The position numbers were made by a program, and so were the translations under genes. This document shows positions 27,357 to 37,014 of a stretch of DNA of 64,000 bases, in pieces. A model generated the notes under the pieces. That model was given only the letters and a program-made list of their open reading frames with translations. It did no database searches and was not told the DNA's origin. The stretch comes from Dyadobacter sp. CECT 9275. Its GTDB lineage: Bacteria; Bacteroidota; Bacteroidia; Cytophagales; Spirosomataceae. How positions within the stretch are numbered: position 1 is the stretch's first letter; each line of letters starts with the position of its first letter. Where the stretch lies: contig NZ_CAJRAF010000001.1 in NCBI RefSeq assembly GCF_907164905.1, forward strand, positions 248,001 to 312,000, in the 5' to 3' direction.

Positions 27357-28196
27357 ATGGGACAAAAGGTTAATCCTATAGGTCTGAGACTTGGGATTGT
27401 CAGAGGTTGGGAATCAAGTTGGTACGGAGGGAAAGATTTCTCGGACAAACTGGTTGAAGACGAAAAAATTCGTAACTACATTAAGGCACGTATCCCCAAA
27501 GGATCTATCTCCAAAGTAGTTATTGAGCGTACATTAAAGCGCATCACTTTAACGATACACACGGCTCGTCCGGGTATTGTAATCGGAAAAGGTGGTAGTG
27601 AAGTTGATAAAATCAAAGAAGAGCTTAAAAAGATTACAGGAAAGGATGTTCAGATTAACATCTACGAAATCAAACGTCCTGAAATCGACGCGAAGCTGGT
27701 AGGTGAGGCAATCGCTCAGCAATTGCAGGCTCGTATATCTTACCGTCGTGCCATGAAGCAGGCAATTGCTTCTGCTATGAGAGTAGGAACACAAGGTATC
27801 AAAGTTCGTTTGGGTGGTCGTTTGGGCGGAGCTGAAATGGCGCGTACCGAAGAGTACAAAGAGGGCCGTATTCCCTTGCATACTTTGAGAGCGGATATCG
27901 ACTACGCGATTTCTGAAGCACAAACGATCTACGGTAAAATTGGTATCAAGGTTTGGATCTTCAAAGGCGAACTTTACGGTAAACGTGATCTTACGCCAAG
28001 TGCTGCAACAGCTGCTGCTGACAGGAATGACCGCGGCGGAAATGAAAGAGGCGGCACAGGTGGTGGTAACGACCGCGGCGGAAGAGGAGACAGAAGAGGC
28101 GGACGTGGCAATGATCGTGGCGGAGAAGGCGGTGGAAACCCCGGCGGAGGTGGTGACGCAGATCGTCGCAAAAGAAATAAAAATAAGAAGAAGTAA
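27357..28196 (+). CDS. rpsC: 30S ribosomal protein S3 with Gly/Arg/Asp-rich tail
   Basis: 279 residues against about 210-235 in well-studied bacteria. [14 protein letters not shown], the KH motif [17 protein letters not shown] and [31 protein letters not shown] are the standard S3 core (to about residue 210). Residues 222-279 form a low-complexity tail rich in DRGG, RGG and GGG repeats with a basic end. S3 lies at the mRNA entry channel and has helicase activity, so the tail could reach mRNA. Similar tails occur in related genera, but the function is unknown. Confidence 0.97.
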   Translation: MGQKVNPIGLRLGIVRGWESSWYGGKDFSDKLVEDEKIRNYIKARIPKGSISKVVIERTLKRITLTIHTARPGIVIGKGGSEVDKIKEELKKITGKDVQINIYEIKRPEIDAKLVGEAIAQQLQARISYRRAMKQAIASAMRVGTQGIKVRLGGRLGGAEMARTEEYKEGRIPLHTLRADIDYAISEAQTIYGKIGIKVWIFKGELYGKRDLTPSAATAAADRNDRGGNERGGTGGGNDRGGRGDRRGGRGNDRGGEGGGNPGGGGDADRRKRNKNKKK

Positions 28197-28242
28197 TCAG
28201 ACATTTCCCGGTTTTATAAATCGGTTCAAATAGATTAGAATC

Positions 28243-28668
28243 ATGTTACAGCCGAAAAGAACAAAATTTCGCAAGCAACAAAAAAACAAAGGAGCTGAAA
28301 AAGGCCTTGCCACGCGTGGTGCTGAAATCGCCTTTGGATCCTTTGCGATCAAGTCGCTTGAACCAGGCTGGCTAACAGCACGTCAGATTGAAGCAGCGCG
28401 TATTTCAGTGACGCGGGCTATGAAACGTGAAGGCCAGGTGTGGATTCGTGTTTTCCCTGACAAGCCCATTACAAAGAAACCTGCAGAGGTTCGTATGGGT
28501 AAAGGAAAGGGTGCCCCCGAATATTGGGTAGCTCCGATCAAGCCGGGAACAATTATCTTCGAAGCAACCGGTGTTCCACTGGAAACTGCCAACGAAGCAT
28601 TGCGTTTGGCTGCACAAAAGTTGCCAATTAAAACAAAGTTTGTGGTTCGTCGGGATTACCAGGAATAG
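28243..28668 (+). CDS. rplP: 50S ribosomal protein L16
   Basis: 141 residues. [16 protein letters not shown] and [52 protein letters not shown] are invariant L16 segments contacting A-site tRNA. The Arg of [17 protein letters not shown] loop hydroxylated by YcfD in other bacteria is in the expected area. Normal S10-operon order. Confidence 0.98.
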   Translation: MLQPKRTKFRKQQKNKGAEKGLATRGAEIAFGSFAIKSLEPGWLTARQIEAARISVTRAMKREGQVWIRVFPDKPITKKPAEVRMGKGKGAPEYWVAPIKPGTIIFEATGVPLETANEALRLAAQKLPIKTKFVVRRDYQE

Positions 28669-28709
28669 ACTAACCCCGAACGAAATCAAACCGCTAATAA
28701 CTTAAAGCA

Positions 28710-28904
28710 ATGACTAGTAAAGAAATTAAAGGTCTGTCACAGGATCAACTGAAAGAGCAGATCGCCCAGGAAAGAGAGCGCTTATTACGGTTGAAATTTG
28801 CGCATGCGATTTCTCCAATCGAAAACCCTTTGCGTATTCGTGCTTCTCGTAAGGAAATTGCAAAACTCTTAACCGAGCTGTCGGCTAAAAGTAACCAACA
28901 GTAA
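28710..28904 (+). CDS. rpmC: 50S ribosomal protein L29
   Basis: 64 residues, two long helices. KEIKGLSQDQLKEQIAQERERLLRLKFAHAISPIENPLRIRASRKEIAKLLTEL is the full family pattern. Sits next to L23 at the exit tunnel. Between rplP and rpsQ as usual. Confidence 0.96.
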   Translation: MTSKEIKGLSQDQLKEQIAQERERLLRLKFAHAISPIENPLRIRASRKEIAKLLTELSAKSNQQ

Positions 28905-28920
28905 ATCAGTTTAGAAAATT

Positions 28921-29184
28921 ATGGAGGCAACAGAAAGAAACTTACGTAAAGAAAGAATAGGTAAAGTGGTGAGCAACAAAATGGATAAATCCTGTGTGAT
29001 CACCGTTGAGCGTAAAGTAAAGCACGCAATGTATGGTAAGTTTATGACTAAAACGACCAAGTTGATGGTGCATGACGAAACTAACCAGGTAGGTATCGGT
29101 GATACGATCAAGGTTATGGAAACACGTCCGCTTAGCAAAAATAAGCGTTGGAGATTAGTAGAAATCCTTGAAAAAGCTAAGTAA
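28921..29184 (+). CDS. rpsQ: 30S ribosomal protein S17
   Basis: 87 residues. [45 protein letters not shown] is the OB-fold core that binds 16S rRNA helix 11. Two bases separate its stop from the rplN start. Confidence 0.97.
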   Translation: MEATERNLRKERIGKVVSNKMDKSCVITVERKVKHAMYGKFMTKTTKLMVHDETNQVGIGDTIKVMETRPLSKNKRWRLVEILEKAK

Positions 29185-29186
29185 CA

Positions 29187-29555
29187 ATGGTACAGCAAGA
29201 ATCAAGACTGTCGGTAGCAGATAACAGTGGAGCAAAGGAAGTACTCGTAATACGAGTGCTCGGCGGAACTGGAAAACGCTATGCTTCAGTAGGCGACAAG
29301 ATTGTCGTAACAGTAAAATCGGCTCTGTCTTCGAGCAATATGAAAAAAGGAACGGTATCTAAGGCCGTAGTGGTACGCACCAAAAAGGAAGTACGCCGCA
29401 AAGATGGTACCTATATTCGTTTTGAAGATAATGCTGCTGTTTTGTTAAACAACAACGATGAGCCACGTGGTTCACGTATCTTCGGACCAGTTGCCCGCGA
29501 ATTGCGCGAAAAGCAATTTATGAAGATCGTGTCTCTGGCGCCGGAAGTGTTGTAA
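29187..29555 (+). CDS. rplN: 50S ribosomal protein L14
   Basis: 122 residues, the invariant L14 length. [37 protein letters not shown] and [28 protein letters not shown] at the end. L14 forms a subunit bridge and is the docking site of RsfS. Confidence 0.98.
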   Translation: MVQQESRLSVADNSGAKEVLVIRVLGGTGKRYASVGDKIVVTVKSALSSSNMKKGTVSKAVVVRTKKEVRRKDGTYIRFEDNAAVLLNNNDEPRGSRIFGPVARELREKQFMKIVSLAPEVL

Positions 29556-29607
29556 GAAATCAGGCAATTGAAGTATTTCTTTAAACCGAATTAAGAGAAA
29601 ATCTCAA

Positions 29608-29949
29608 ATGGAAAGCAAAAGTAAAAATGCACCTGCAAAACTTCACCTGCGTAGCGGAGACACCGTAAAGGTTATCTCTGGTAACGCTAAGGGAGAAACA
29701 GGCGTTGTAAAAAAGATCCTTGTTGACAAGTTAAGAGCTACTGTTGAAGGCGTAAACATGATCACAAAACATGTGAAACCTAATGCTCAGAACCCTCAGG
29801 GAAGTATAGAAAAGCTGGAAGGAAGTATCCATATCAGCAATCTGCAGGTGGTAGATCCGAAAACAGGAGAGCCAACCAGGACAGGACGTAAATTGAACGA
29901 TAAAGGTAAATTGCAGCGCTTTGCTAAAAAGTCCGGCAACTTTATATAA
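29608..29949 (+). CDS. rplX: 50S ribosomal protein L24
   Basis: 113 residues. The KOW motif LRSGDTVKVISGNAKGETGVVKKI is clear, followed by VEGVNMITKHVKPNAQNPQGSIEKLEGSIHISNLQVVDPKTGEPTR. Assembly initiator protein of the 50S subunit. 69 bases ahead of rplE; the gap has a GTGG/CCAC repeat but no terminator. Confidence 0.97.
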   Translation: MESKSKNAPAKLHLRSGDTVKVISGNAKGETGVVKKILVDKLRATVEGVNMITKHVKPNAQNPQGSIEKLEGSIHISNLQVVDPKTGEPTRTGRKLNDKGKLQRFAKKSGNFI

Positions 29950-30018
29950 GTCGTTTTCGAAATAAGTAAAATTATTTAAGCCCGTGGGTCGGCAATCCAC
30001 AGTAATCAATTTAAAAAA

Positions 30019-30573
30019 ATGGCAAAGCCGAGATTAAAAGAAAAATACGAAACAGAGGTTGTTGGACAGCTGAAAGATAAATTTCAGTTTAAATCTATCA
30101 TGCAGGTTCCACGTCTTAAGAAAATTGTAATCAATAAAGGAATTGGAGCTGCGGTTGCAGACAAGAAATTGGTGGATGTTGGTGTAGATGAGCTTACCCT
30201 GATCACAGGACAAAAAGCAGTTGCAACCATTTCGAAAAAGGCGGTTTCTAACTTCAAATTGCGTGAAAATATGCCAATTGGTGCAAAAGTAACGCTTCGT
30301 GGAGACCGTATGTATGAGTTCCTTGACCGTTTGACGGCCATTGCAATGCCACGTGTACGTGACTTCAAGGGTATCAGCGACAAAGGATTCGATGGACGTG
30401 GAAATTATACGTTTGGTGTGAAAGAGCAGATTATCTTTCCTGAAATCAGTATCGAAAAGGTAAGCAAGATTACAGGTATGGACATCACATTCGTTACATC
30501 TACGGATTCGGATGAAGAGAGCTACGAATTATTGAAAGCTCTTGGTATGCCTTTCACAAACGCGAATAAATAA
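30019..30573 (+). CDS. rplE: 50S ribosomal protein L5
   Basis: 184 residues. [23 protein letters not shown] and [31 protein letters not shown] are family signatures. Binds 5S rRNA in the central protuberance and contacts P-site tRNA. Confidence 0.98.
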   Translation: MAKPRLKEKYETEVVGQLKDKFQFKSIMQVPRLKKIVINKGIGAAVADKKLVDVGVDELTLITGQKAVATISKKAVSNFKLRENMPIGAKVTLRGDRMYEFLDRLTAIAMPRVRDFKGISDKGFDGRGNYTFGVKEQIIFPEISIEKVSKITGMDITFVTSTDSDEESYELLKALGMPFTNANK

Positions 30574-30606
30574 GGATAATTCTTAAGATTAAGATATTTA
30601 CCGACA

Positions 30607-30876
30607 ATGGCAAAAGAATCAGTAAAAGCACGGGACAGAAAGAAACAAGCACTCGTTGCAAGGTATGCTGAAAAGCGCAAGAAGTTGAAAGAAGCTGGTG
30701 ACTGGGTAGGATTAGATAAATTACCCAGGAATTCATCCCCCGTTCGTCTGCACAATCGCTGTAAGATTACCGGAAGACCAAGGGGATATATGAGAAAATT
30801 CGGTATATCAAGGGTTTTGTTCAGGGATATGGCCTCAGATGGTAAAATTCCCGGAGTTACAAAATCAAGTTGGTAA
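30607..30876 (+). CDS. rpsN: 30S ribosomal protein S14 (zinc-free type)
   Basis: 89 residues, the long form of S14. It lacks the CxxC pairs of the zinc-binding 61-residue form. [50 protein letters not shown] is the conserved C-terminal part. Between rplE and rpsH as expected. Confidence 0.97.
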   Translation: MAKESVKARDRKKQALVARYAEKRKKLKEAGDWVGLDKLPRNSSPVRLHNRCKITGRPRGYMRKFGISRVLFRDMASDGKIPGVTKSSW

Positions 30877-30905
30877 GAATATTTTCAATTCTGATTTCAA
30901 TTACT

Positions 30906-30913
30906 TAACTTTG
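30906..30913 (+). promoter_or_regulatory. Possible -7 element before rpsH
   Basis: TAACTTTG followed by CACTCCC, closely resembling the -7 region and start region of the rpsL and rplC promoters. The -33 element is poor (TTTTC in the right place), so this would be an internal, weaker promoter of the spc part of the cluster. Confidence 0.5.
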
Positions 30914-30953
30914 CACTCCCTTTTCAGGAGGAGTGTTTAAACTAAGATTAAAA

Positions 30954-31352
30954 ATGTTAACGGATCCCATAGCAGATTATCTAACCAGACTCAGAAACGC
31001 AATTAAAGCGAAACATCGGGTTGTAGAGATACCTGCGTCCAACATAAAAAAAGAAATAACGAAAGTACTTTTTGATAAAGGGTACATTCAGAGTTATAAA
31101 TTCGATGAAACCGGTCCTCAGGGTACAATTAAAATAGCCTTGAAGTATAATCCTGTTACGAAGCAGTCTGCAATTGTTAAATTGGAGAGGGTAAGTAAGC
31201 CAGGTCTTCGTAAGTATGCGGGTTCATCTACACTCCCACGGGTTTTAGGCGGTTTAGGTACTGTAATTATCTCGACATCAAAAGGCGTGATGACAGATAA
31301 GGAGGCCAAAACATTAAACGTAGGTGGTGAAGTGTTATGTTTCGTGTATTAA
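30954..31352 (+). CDS. rpsH: 30S ribosomal protein S8
   Basis: 132 residues from the ATG at 30954, which yields the universal MLTDPIADYLTRLRNA start; an upstream GTG at 30933 would add 7 residues and is unlikely. The C-terminal GTVIISTSKGVMTDKEAKTLNVGGEVLCFVY is standard. S8 binds 16S helix 21 and in E. coli represses the spc operon. Confidence 0.97.
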   Translation: MLTDPIADYLTRLRNAIKAKHRVVEIPASNIKKEITKVLFDKGYIQSYKFDETGPQGTIKIALKYNPVTKQSAIVKLERVSKPGLRKYAGSSTLPRVLGGLGTVIISTSKGVMTDKEAKTLNVGGEVLCFVY

Positions 31353-31372
31353 TATTTTAAAGTATTCAGGAA

Positions 31373-31930
31373 ATGTCACGGATAGGAAATAAAGTTATTG
31401 TTTTACCGGCAGGGATATCTGTTAATGTAGCAGATGACAATGTGGTGTCGGTAAAAGGGCCTAAGGGTACGTTGACCCAGGCTGTTGATGCGGATATAAT
31501 TGTTGAAGTAGAAGGAACAGAGCTTAAAGTGAAACGCCCAACGGAACAAAAACGTCACAAAGCGCTACACGGTCTGTATCGTTCACTGATCAATAATATG
31601 GTGATCGGAGTAAACGAAGGTTACAAAAGAGAGTTGGAGATTATTGGTGTAGGTTACAAGGCAACATCAGCAAACAATGTGCTGGAATTGCAACTTGGTT
31701 ATTCGCACAATATTTTCATGGCGATTCCGGAGGAGATCAAAGTGACCACGACCTCAGAAAAGGGTCAGAATCCAAAGGTAATCCTGGAAGGTATCGACAA
31801 AGAATTGATAGGTTCCGTTGCAGCTAAAATCAAGTCACTGCGTAAAGTAGAGCCATATAAAGGAAAAGGTATTCGCTTTGTAGGTGAAGTTGTACGTCGT
31901 AAGGCTGGTAAATCGGCTTCTAAGAAATAG
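31373..31930 (+). CDS. rplF: 50S ribosomal protein L6
   Basis: 185 residues. MSRIGNKVIVLPAGISV, the duplicated domain structure, and KVEPYKGKGIRFVGEVVRRKAGKSASKK at the end are diagnostic. L6 lies near the sarcin-ricin loop and GTPase centre. Confidence 0.98.
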   Translation: MSRIGNKVIVLPAGISVNVADDNVVSVKGPKGTLTQAVDADIIVEVEGTELKVKRPTEQKRHKALHGLYRSLINNMVIGVNEGYKRELEIIGVGYKATSANNVLELQLGYSHNIFMAIPEEIKVTTTSEKGQNPKVILEGIDKELIGSVAAKIKSLRKVEPYKGKGIRFVGEVVRRKAGKSASKK

Positions 31931-31979
31931 TGCGTAGCCGCGGAATTATTGTATAAACAAAGTTTAGATAAAATATAAA

Positions 31980-32333
31980 ATGGCTACCTCAAAAGTAGAA
32001 AGAAGAACCCGCTTAAAGCTTCACATCCGTAAAAGAGTGAAAGGAAGCACGGAGCGTCCGAGATTGTCAGTTTTTCGTTCTAACACTTCAATCTATGCGC
32101 AAATCATAGACGATGTGAATGGAATTACGCTGGTAAGTGCTTCAACACACGAACTGGGCGAGAAAAAGGCGAGCAGTAATATAGCTGCAGCGCTGGAAGT
32201 TGGCAAGAAAATAGCCGGTAAGGCACAGGAGGCAGGTATTTCGGCGGTGGTTTTTGACCGTAACGGTTATCTGTATCACGGAAAAGTTAAAGCATTGGCC
32301 GAAGGAGCTCGTGAGGGTGGCCTGAAATTCTAA
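31980..32333 (+). CDS. rplR: 50S ribosomal protein L18
   Basis: 117 residues. [38 protein letters not shown] and [28 protein letters not shown] are conserved. Binds 5S rRNA with L5. 15 bases before rpsE. Confidence 0.98.
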   Translation: MATSKVERRTRLKLHIRKRVKGSTERPRLSVFRSNTSIYAQIIDDVNGITLVSASTHELGEKKASSNIAAALEVGKKIAGKAQEAGISAVVFDRNGYLYHGKVKALAEGAREGGLKF

Positions 32334-32348
32334 GAATAACGAAAGACT

Positions 32349-32864
32349 ATGTCTACAAATACAAGACCTTCAAAGGTTAACGAATCAGAACTGAAAGAGC
32401 GCGTTGTTGCGATCAATCGTGTTGCAAAGGTAGTAAAAGGTGGTCGTCGTTTTAGTTTTTCGGCCATTGTAGTGGTTGGAGACGGCCATGGCGTGGTTGG
32501 ATACGGCCTAGGTAAGGCTAATGAGGTAACCGATGCAATTGCCAAAGGAATTGACGATGCAAAGAAAAACCTTATTCAGATCCCTATGCTTAAGCATACT
32601 GTTCCTCATGAAATGGAGGGTAAGTTTAGCGGAGGCTTTGTGCTGATTAAACCAGCTGCTCCTGGTACAGGAGTTTTGGCGGGCGGCCCTATGAGGGCTG
32701 TACTGGAAAGTGCGGGTATCAAGGACGTACTTGCGAAATCAAAGGGTTCTTCCAATCCGCACAACGTTATTAAAGCTACAATTGATGCGCTTTTGAAAAT
32801 GAGAGCTCCGCATCAGGTTGCTTTCCAGCGTGGTGTTAAATTAGACAAAGTATTCAATGGTTAA
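32349..32864 (+). CDS. rpsE: 30S ribosomal protein S5
   Basis: 171 residues. [47 protein letters not shown] is the double-stranded RNA-binding core; [38 protein letters not shown] follows. S5 affects decoding accuracy and is a spectinomycin target site; the VVKGGRRF loop looks wild type. Confidence 0.98.
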   Translation: MSTNTRPSKVNESELKERVVAINRVAKVVKGGRRFSFSAIVVVGDGHGVVGYGLGKANEVTDAIAKGIDDAKKNLIQIPMLKHTVPHEMEGKFSGGFVLIKPAAPGTGVLAGGPMRAVLESAGIKDVLAKSKGSSNPHNVIKATIDALLKMRAPHQVAFQRGVKLDKVFNG

Positions 32865-32898
32865 TCCTTAACGGATTTCCCTTTATCTGAGAGTAATC

Positions 32899-33078
32899 AT
32901 GTCAAAAGTACGTATTACACAAGTTAAAAGCGCAATTGATCGTCCTGAGAAACAAAAGCTTACAATCAAAGCTTTGGGACTAGGGAAACTGAACAGGTCG
33001 GTTGAAAAAGAAAATAGCGACGCTATTGCGGGAATGATCCGTAAAGTTAGCCATTTGGTTAAAGTTGAAGAAATTTAA
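32899..33078 (+). CDS. rpmD: 50S ribosomal protein L30
   Basis: A 59-residue gene translated from the ATG at 32899: MSKVRITQVKSAIDRPEKQK, then a single L30 ferredoxin-like fold (KALGLGKLNRSVEKENSDAI, GMIRKVSHLVKVEEI). Present at its standard place between rpsE and rplO. The stop is at 33076-33078, 14 bases before rplO. Confidence 0.96.
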   Translation: MSKVRITQVKSAIDRPEKQKLTIKALGLGKLNRSVEKENSDAIAGMIRKVSHLVKVEEI

Positions 33079-33092
33079 TAGATACTAATAGT

Positions 33093-33539
33093 ATGAATCT
33101 TAGTTCATTAAAACCGGCGGCTGGATCTGTAAAGGTCGGAAAGCGTGTAGGTCGTGGTCAGGGATCCGGAAAAGGAGGAACTGCTGCCCGTGGACACAAA
33201 GGAGCTCAATCCCGCTCTGGTTACAGCAGAAAGTTAGGTTTTGAAGGTGGTCAGATGCCTCTGCAGAGACGCTTGCCTAAGTTCGGATTTAACAATATCA
33301 ATCGTGTAGAGTACAAAGCGTTGAATCTGGATGCCATTCAAAGTCTGGCTGAAAAGACAAGCGCTACTGTAATTACTCTTGAATTGATCCGGGAAAATGG
33401 TTTGGCGGCTAAAAAGGATCTTGTTAAGATTCTAGGTCGTGGAGAAATATCTCTGGCGGTAGAAGTGCAGGCTCATGGTTTTTCCGGAAGCGCGGCAGAA
33501 TCTATTGAGAAAGCAGGTGGTAAAGCGGTTAAACTATAA
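33093..33539 (+). CDS. rplO: 50S ribosomal protein L15
   Basis: 148 residues. KRVGRGQGSGKGGTAARGHKGAQSRSGYSRKLGFEGGQMPLQRRLPKFGF is the Gly/Arg-rich N-terminal extension typical of L15. Followed 55 bases later by secY. Confidence 0.98.
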   Translation: MNLSSLKPAAGSVKVGKRVGRGQGSGKGGTAARGHKGAQSRSGYSRKLGFEGGQMPLQRRLPKFGFNNINRVEYKALNLDAIQSLAEKTSATVITLELIRENGLAAKKDLVKILGRGEISLAVEVQAHGFSGSAAESIEKAGGKAVKL

Positions 33540-33594
33540 CTTTCGTTTTTCGGTCAGAGATTTAGAGATCGGATTGCAAATGTAAGCCCACAAC

Positions 33595-34908
33595 ATGAAA
33601 CGATTTTTTGAGACGATAAAACATATATTTGCAATTGAGGAGTTGAGAACACGTATTCTCAACACTCTTTTGTTTATAACCATCTTCCGTTTAGGGTCTT
33701 ATGTAGCTTTGCCTGGTGTAGAACCAGATCAGATGAATGTATCGTCTCAGGGTTTACTAGGTCTTTTGGATACTTTTCTGGGAGGAGCTTTCAGTAAGGC
33801 ATCCATTTTTGCCTTAGGTATCATGCCGTACATCTCGGCATCCATTGCGATACAGCTTCTGACCATGGCGTTGCCTTACTTCCAGAAGATGCAGAAAGAA
33901 GGCGAGTCAGGCCGTAAGAAACTGAATCAGATTACAAGGGTACTTACCATTGTGGTCACGCTGGTGCAGGGTACGGCTTATCTGAATACAACTGTTCCTG
34001 ATGAGGCGTTGCTGGTATCACGAAGCATGTTCACTGTTTCGTCCGTTTTTGTTCTAACAGCCGGTACGATGTTCTGTATGTGGCTGGGAGAAAGAATTAC
34101 GGATAAGGGTATCGGTAATGGTATATCTATGTTGATCATGATCGGTATAGTATCTCGCTTTCCGGGAGCTATTTATAAAGAGTTCGTTTCAAGGGGTAGC
34201 GGTCAGATACTTATTACTGTCCTGGAGATGGTAGCCCTTTATTTTGTGATCATGGGTGCGGTAATGCTTACCCAGGCGGTTCGCAGAATACCTATTCAGT
34301 ATGCGAAGCAGGTTGTGGGTAACCGCGTAATGGGAGGCCAGCGTCAGTATCTTCCTTTAAAGTTGAACGCTGCGGGCGTTATGCCGATCATCTTTGCGCA
34401 AGCACTTATGTTTATCCCATCGTTGGGTGCATCTTATTTTGCAGAGAAGAGTGATTTTGCGAGTAATGTCGCCACTATTTTTGCTAATTATACCACCTGG
34501 CAATACAACTTACTTTTTGCTGTTCTGATTATTGTTTTTACATTTTTTTATACTGCGATATCAGTCAATCCGCAACAAATAGCGGATGACATGAAGCGGG
34601 GGGGAGGATTTATTCCAGGGGTGAAGCCAGGTCAGCAGACATCCGAATACATCAGTACGGTGTTAGACAGGATTACTTTCCCGGGTGCTATCATGTTAGC
34701 GATTGTAGCTACATTGCCTGCATTTGCAAGCTTGTTGGGAGTATCCAGTGATTTTGCTCATTTCTTTGGCGGAACCTCGTTGCTGATCATGGTAGGTGTG
34801 GTGCTGGATACTCTTCAGCAGATTGAGAGTTATCTTTTGATGCGTCGTTACGAAGGGCTGATGAAGTCTGGAAGAGTAAAAGGAAGAACTGAGAGTGTTG
34901 CGATTTAA
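33595..34908 (+). CDS. secY: Preprotein translocase subunit SecY
   Basis: 437 residues, ten membrane helices. VALPGVEPD, LGIMPYISASIAIQLLTMALPYF, the QYAKQVVGNRVMGGQRQYLPLKLNAAGVMPIIFA segment and NPQQIADDMKRGGGFIPGVKPGQQTSEYI are SecY hallmarks. Forms the inner-membrane protein channel with SecE and SecG, neither of which is in this window. Nine bases separate it from map. Confidence 0.98.
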   Translation: MKRFFETIKHIFAIEELRTRILNTLLFITIFRLGSYVALPGVEPDQMNVSSQGLLGLLDTFLGGAFSKASIFALGIMPYISASIAIQLLTMALPYFQKMQKEGESGRKKLNQITRVLTIVVTLVQGTAYLNTTVPDEALLVSRSMFTVSSVFVLTAGTMFCMWLGERITDKGIGNGISMLIMIGIVSRFPGAIYKEFVSRGSGQILITVLEMVALYFVIMGAVMLTQAVRRIPIQYAKQVVGNRVMGGQRQYLPLKLNAAGVMPIIFAQALMFIPSLGASYFAEKSDFASNVATIFANYTTWQYNLLFAVLIIVFTFFYTAISVNPQQIADDMKRGGGFIPGVKPGQQTSEYISTVLDRITFPGAIMLAIVATLPAFASLLGVSSDFAHFFGGTSLLIMVGVVLDTLQQIESYLLMRRYEGLMKSGRVKGRTESVAI

Positions 34909-34917
34909 GAAGTAATA

Positions 34918-35715
34918 ATGATATACCTCAAAACTGAAGAGGAAATAAACCTCATCAAACAAAGTGCACAGGTGTTGGGAAAAGCCCATGCAGAGGTTGC
35001 TTTGTGGGTGAAGCCGGGTGTAACCACCAAGCAGCTTGACACCATTGCTGAGGAGTATATCAGAGATTTTGGGGGGGTTCCTTCCTTTAAGGGATTTAAT
35101 AACTTCCCGGCCTCTTTGTGTATTTCGGTGAATGAGGTGGTAGTTCATGGAATTCCAGGCAACTATCAGCTAAAGGATGGAGATATTGTTTCTATTGATT
35201 GCGGAGTAAAGCTGAACGGATTTCATAGTGATAGTGCTTATACATATCCCGTTGGAGAAGTAGCGCAGCCCGTAATGGATCTTTTGAGCGTAACAAAAAA
35301 ATCGTTGTACAATGGAATTGAACAAGCGATGGACGGTATGCGGATGGGAGATATAGGGTTTGCAATTCAGAATTACGTAGAGGAGAGAGGATACAGCGTG
35401 GTACGGGAACTGGTAGGACATGGAGTAGGCAGGAGTCTGCATGAAGGTCCTGAGGTTCCGAATTACGGTAAGAGAGGGAAAGGCATTAAGTTGAAAGAGG
35501 GGATGGTACTGGCAATTGAGCCGATGATAAATCTGGGCACCAAAGGGGTTGTACAGGAAAGAGACGGCTGGACAATCAGGACTGGAGACAGGAAGGTTTC
35601 GGCTCATTTTGAACACACAATAGTAGTTCGGAAAGGTAAACCAGAAATTCTCACCACATTCGATTACATAGAACAAGTAACGGCCAATACCAGCCTAATG
35701 GTTGCAGTACAGTAA
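34918..35715 (+). CDS. map: Type I methionine aminopeptidase
   Basis: 265 residues. Metal-binding and catalytic landmarks: [42 protein letters not shown] (two Asp ligands), [19 protein letters not shown] (His), AIEPMIN (Glu) and HFEHTIVV (Glu). Removes initiator methionine from nascent chains. Directly after secY without adk between, the Bacteroidota arrangement. Confidence 0.96.
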   Translation: MIYLKTEEEINLIKQSAQVLGKAHAEVALWVKPGVTTKQLDTIAEEYIRDFGGVPSFKGFNNFPASLCISVNEVVVHGIPGNYQLKDGDIVSIDCGVKLNGFHSDSAYTYPVGEVAQPVMDLLSVTKKSLYNGIEQAMDGMRMGDIGFAIQNYVEERGYSVVRELVGHGVGRSLHEGPEVPNYGKRGKGIKLKEGMVLAIEPMINLGTKGVVQERDGWTIRTGDRKVSAHFEHTIVVRKGKPEILTTFDYIEQVTANTSLMVAVQ

Positions 35716-35726
35716 TAAACTTACGA

Positions 35727-35945
35727 ATGGCAAAACAAGCATCAATCGAACAAGACGGAGTAATTGTTGAAGCACTCTCTAACGCAATGTTTCGCGTAGA
35801 ACTGGAAAATAAACATGAGGTTATTGCGCATATTTCCGGAAAAATGAGAATGCACTATATAAAGATTTTGCCGGGCGACAGGGTAAAGTTAGAAATGTCT
35901 CCTTATGATTTATCCAAAGCCCGGATTGTCTACAGATACAAATAA
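35727..35945 (+). CDS. infA: Translation initiation factor IF-1
   Basis: 72 residues. [70 protein letters not shown] is the full OB-fold IF-1. Located 11 bases after map, ahead of rpmJ. Confidence 0.98.
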   Translation: MAKQASIEQDGVIVEALSNAMFRVELENKHEVIAHISGKMRMHYIKILPGDRVKLEMSPYDLSKARIVYRYK

Positions 35946-35988
35946 GGAGCCGATCACCTAAATAAGTAAACGCAAAAGTATTATTGAG

Positions 35989-36105
35989 ATGAAAGTTAAA
36001 GCATCAGTAAAAAAACGCAGTGAAGACTGCAAGGTAATACGCCGCAAGGGTAAGGTATATGTGATTAACAAGAAGAACCCACGGTATAAACAAAGACAAG
36101 GTTAA
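35989..36105 (+). CDS. rpmJ: 50S ribosomal protein L36 (zinc-free type)
   Basis: A 38-residue gene translated from the ATG at 35989: [20 protein letters not shown], then [18 protein letters not shown]. Only one of the four zinc ligands (a single Cys) remains, so it is the zinc-independent form usual in Bacteroidota. It sits 43 bases after infA and 5 bases before rpsM. Confidence 0.95.
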   Translation: MKVKASVKKRSEDCKVIRRKGKVYVINKKNPRYKQRQG

Positions 36106-36110
36106 TAATT

Positions 36111-36488
36111 ATGGCACGTATTTCAGGAGTTGATATTCCCGACCGCAAAAGAGGCGAAATCTCACTTACTTACATTTTTGGAATTGGTCGCAGTTCAGCG
36201 AAAAAAATTCTGGAAAAAGCAGGTGTTGATATTAACAAAAAAGTTATCGACTGGTCGGATGAAGAGTCTGGTGCAGTTCGTTCCGTAATTGCTGGTGAAT
36301 ATAAAGTAGAAGGCGCACTTAAGTCGGAGGTTCAATTGAGCATTAAGCGCCTTATGGACATTGCTTGCTACCGTGGTCTTCGTCATCGTAAGGGATTGCC
36401 ATTGCGTGGTCAAAGAACGAAGAATAACTCTCGTACCCGTAAAGGAAAACGCAAAACAATCGCGAACAAGAAAAAGGCTACTAAATAA
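36111..36488 (+). CDS. rpsM: 30S ribosomal protein S13
   Basis: 125 residues. [33 protein letters not shown] and [31 protein letters not shown] are conserved. S13 forms subunit bridges and contacts P-site tRNA with its basic tail. Confidence 0.98.
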   Translation: MARISGVDIPDRKRGEISLTYIFGIGRSSAKKILEKAGVDINKKVIDWSDEESGAVRSVIAGEYKVEGALKSEVQLSIKRLMDIACYRGLRHRKGLPLRGQRTKNNSRTRKGKRKTIANKKKATK

Positions 36489-36530
36489 TAAATGAGTGGT
36501 GTGTAAGCAGCACAACTTATCCCGAAAGCA

Positions 36531-36926
36531 ATGGCACAAAATAAAAGAAAAGATAAAGCAAAAAAACGGGTTGTAGTAGTGGAGTCGGTGGGTCAGGTAC
36601 ACATCAAGGCTTCTTTCAACAACATTATCATATCCATCACTAATGCGAACGGTCAGGTGATATCCTGGGCATCTGCTGGTAAGATGGGATTCCGGGGTTC
36701 TAAGAAAAACACGCCTTATGCAGCTCAGACAGCTGCATCAAACTGTGCACAGGTTGCTTTTGACCTGGGCATGCGCAAGGCTGAGGTTTTTGTAAAAGGC
36801 CCAGGTTCCGGTCGTGAATCAGCGATCCGTACAATCCAGAATGCAGGTATCGAAGTGACCACCATTCGTGACATCACTCCGCTTCCGCACAACGGATGTC
36901 GTCCTCCAAAACGTCGCAGAGTATAG
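36531..36926 (+). CDS. rpsK: 30S ribosomal protein S11
   Basis: 131 residues. [46 protein letters not shown] and the end [20 protein letters not shown] are invariant. The N(G) in PHNGCRPPK is a known isoaspartate site in other bacteria. Platform protein of the 30S subunit. Confidence 0.98.
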   Translation: MAQNKRKDKAKKRVVVVESVGQVHIKASFNNIIISITNANGQVISWASAGKMGFRGSKKNTPYAAQTAASNCAQVAFDLGMRKAEVFVKGPGSGRESAIRTIQNAGIEVTTIRDITPLPHNGCRPPKRRRV

Positions 36927-36947
36927 TTCTTTGTCGTCAGACAGAGC

Positions 36948-36987
36948 CCATTCGTAATTTGGACACTGGGGTTACTGAATGGTTTTT
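36948..36987 (+). terminator. Hairpin plus T-run upstream of rpsD
   Basis: CCATTCGTAA (36948-36957) pairs with TTAC-T-GAATGG (36972-36982), ten pairs with one bulged T and a 14-base loop, followed by TTTTT (36983-36987). It lies between rpsK and rpsD and can act as a terminator or, as S4 often autoregulates, as part of a leader. Confidence 0.6.
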
Positions 36988-37014
36988 ATTTAATTTCGCA
37001 AACAAAAGTTTTTA

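Noticed and set aside
27940..28233. Overlapping frames within the rpsC tail (Arg/Gly-rich and Pro-rich shadows)
   Set aside because: They arise from the repetitive GGN/CGN codons of the S3 tail and have no independent start context.
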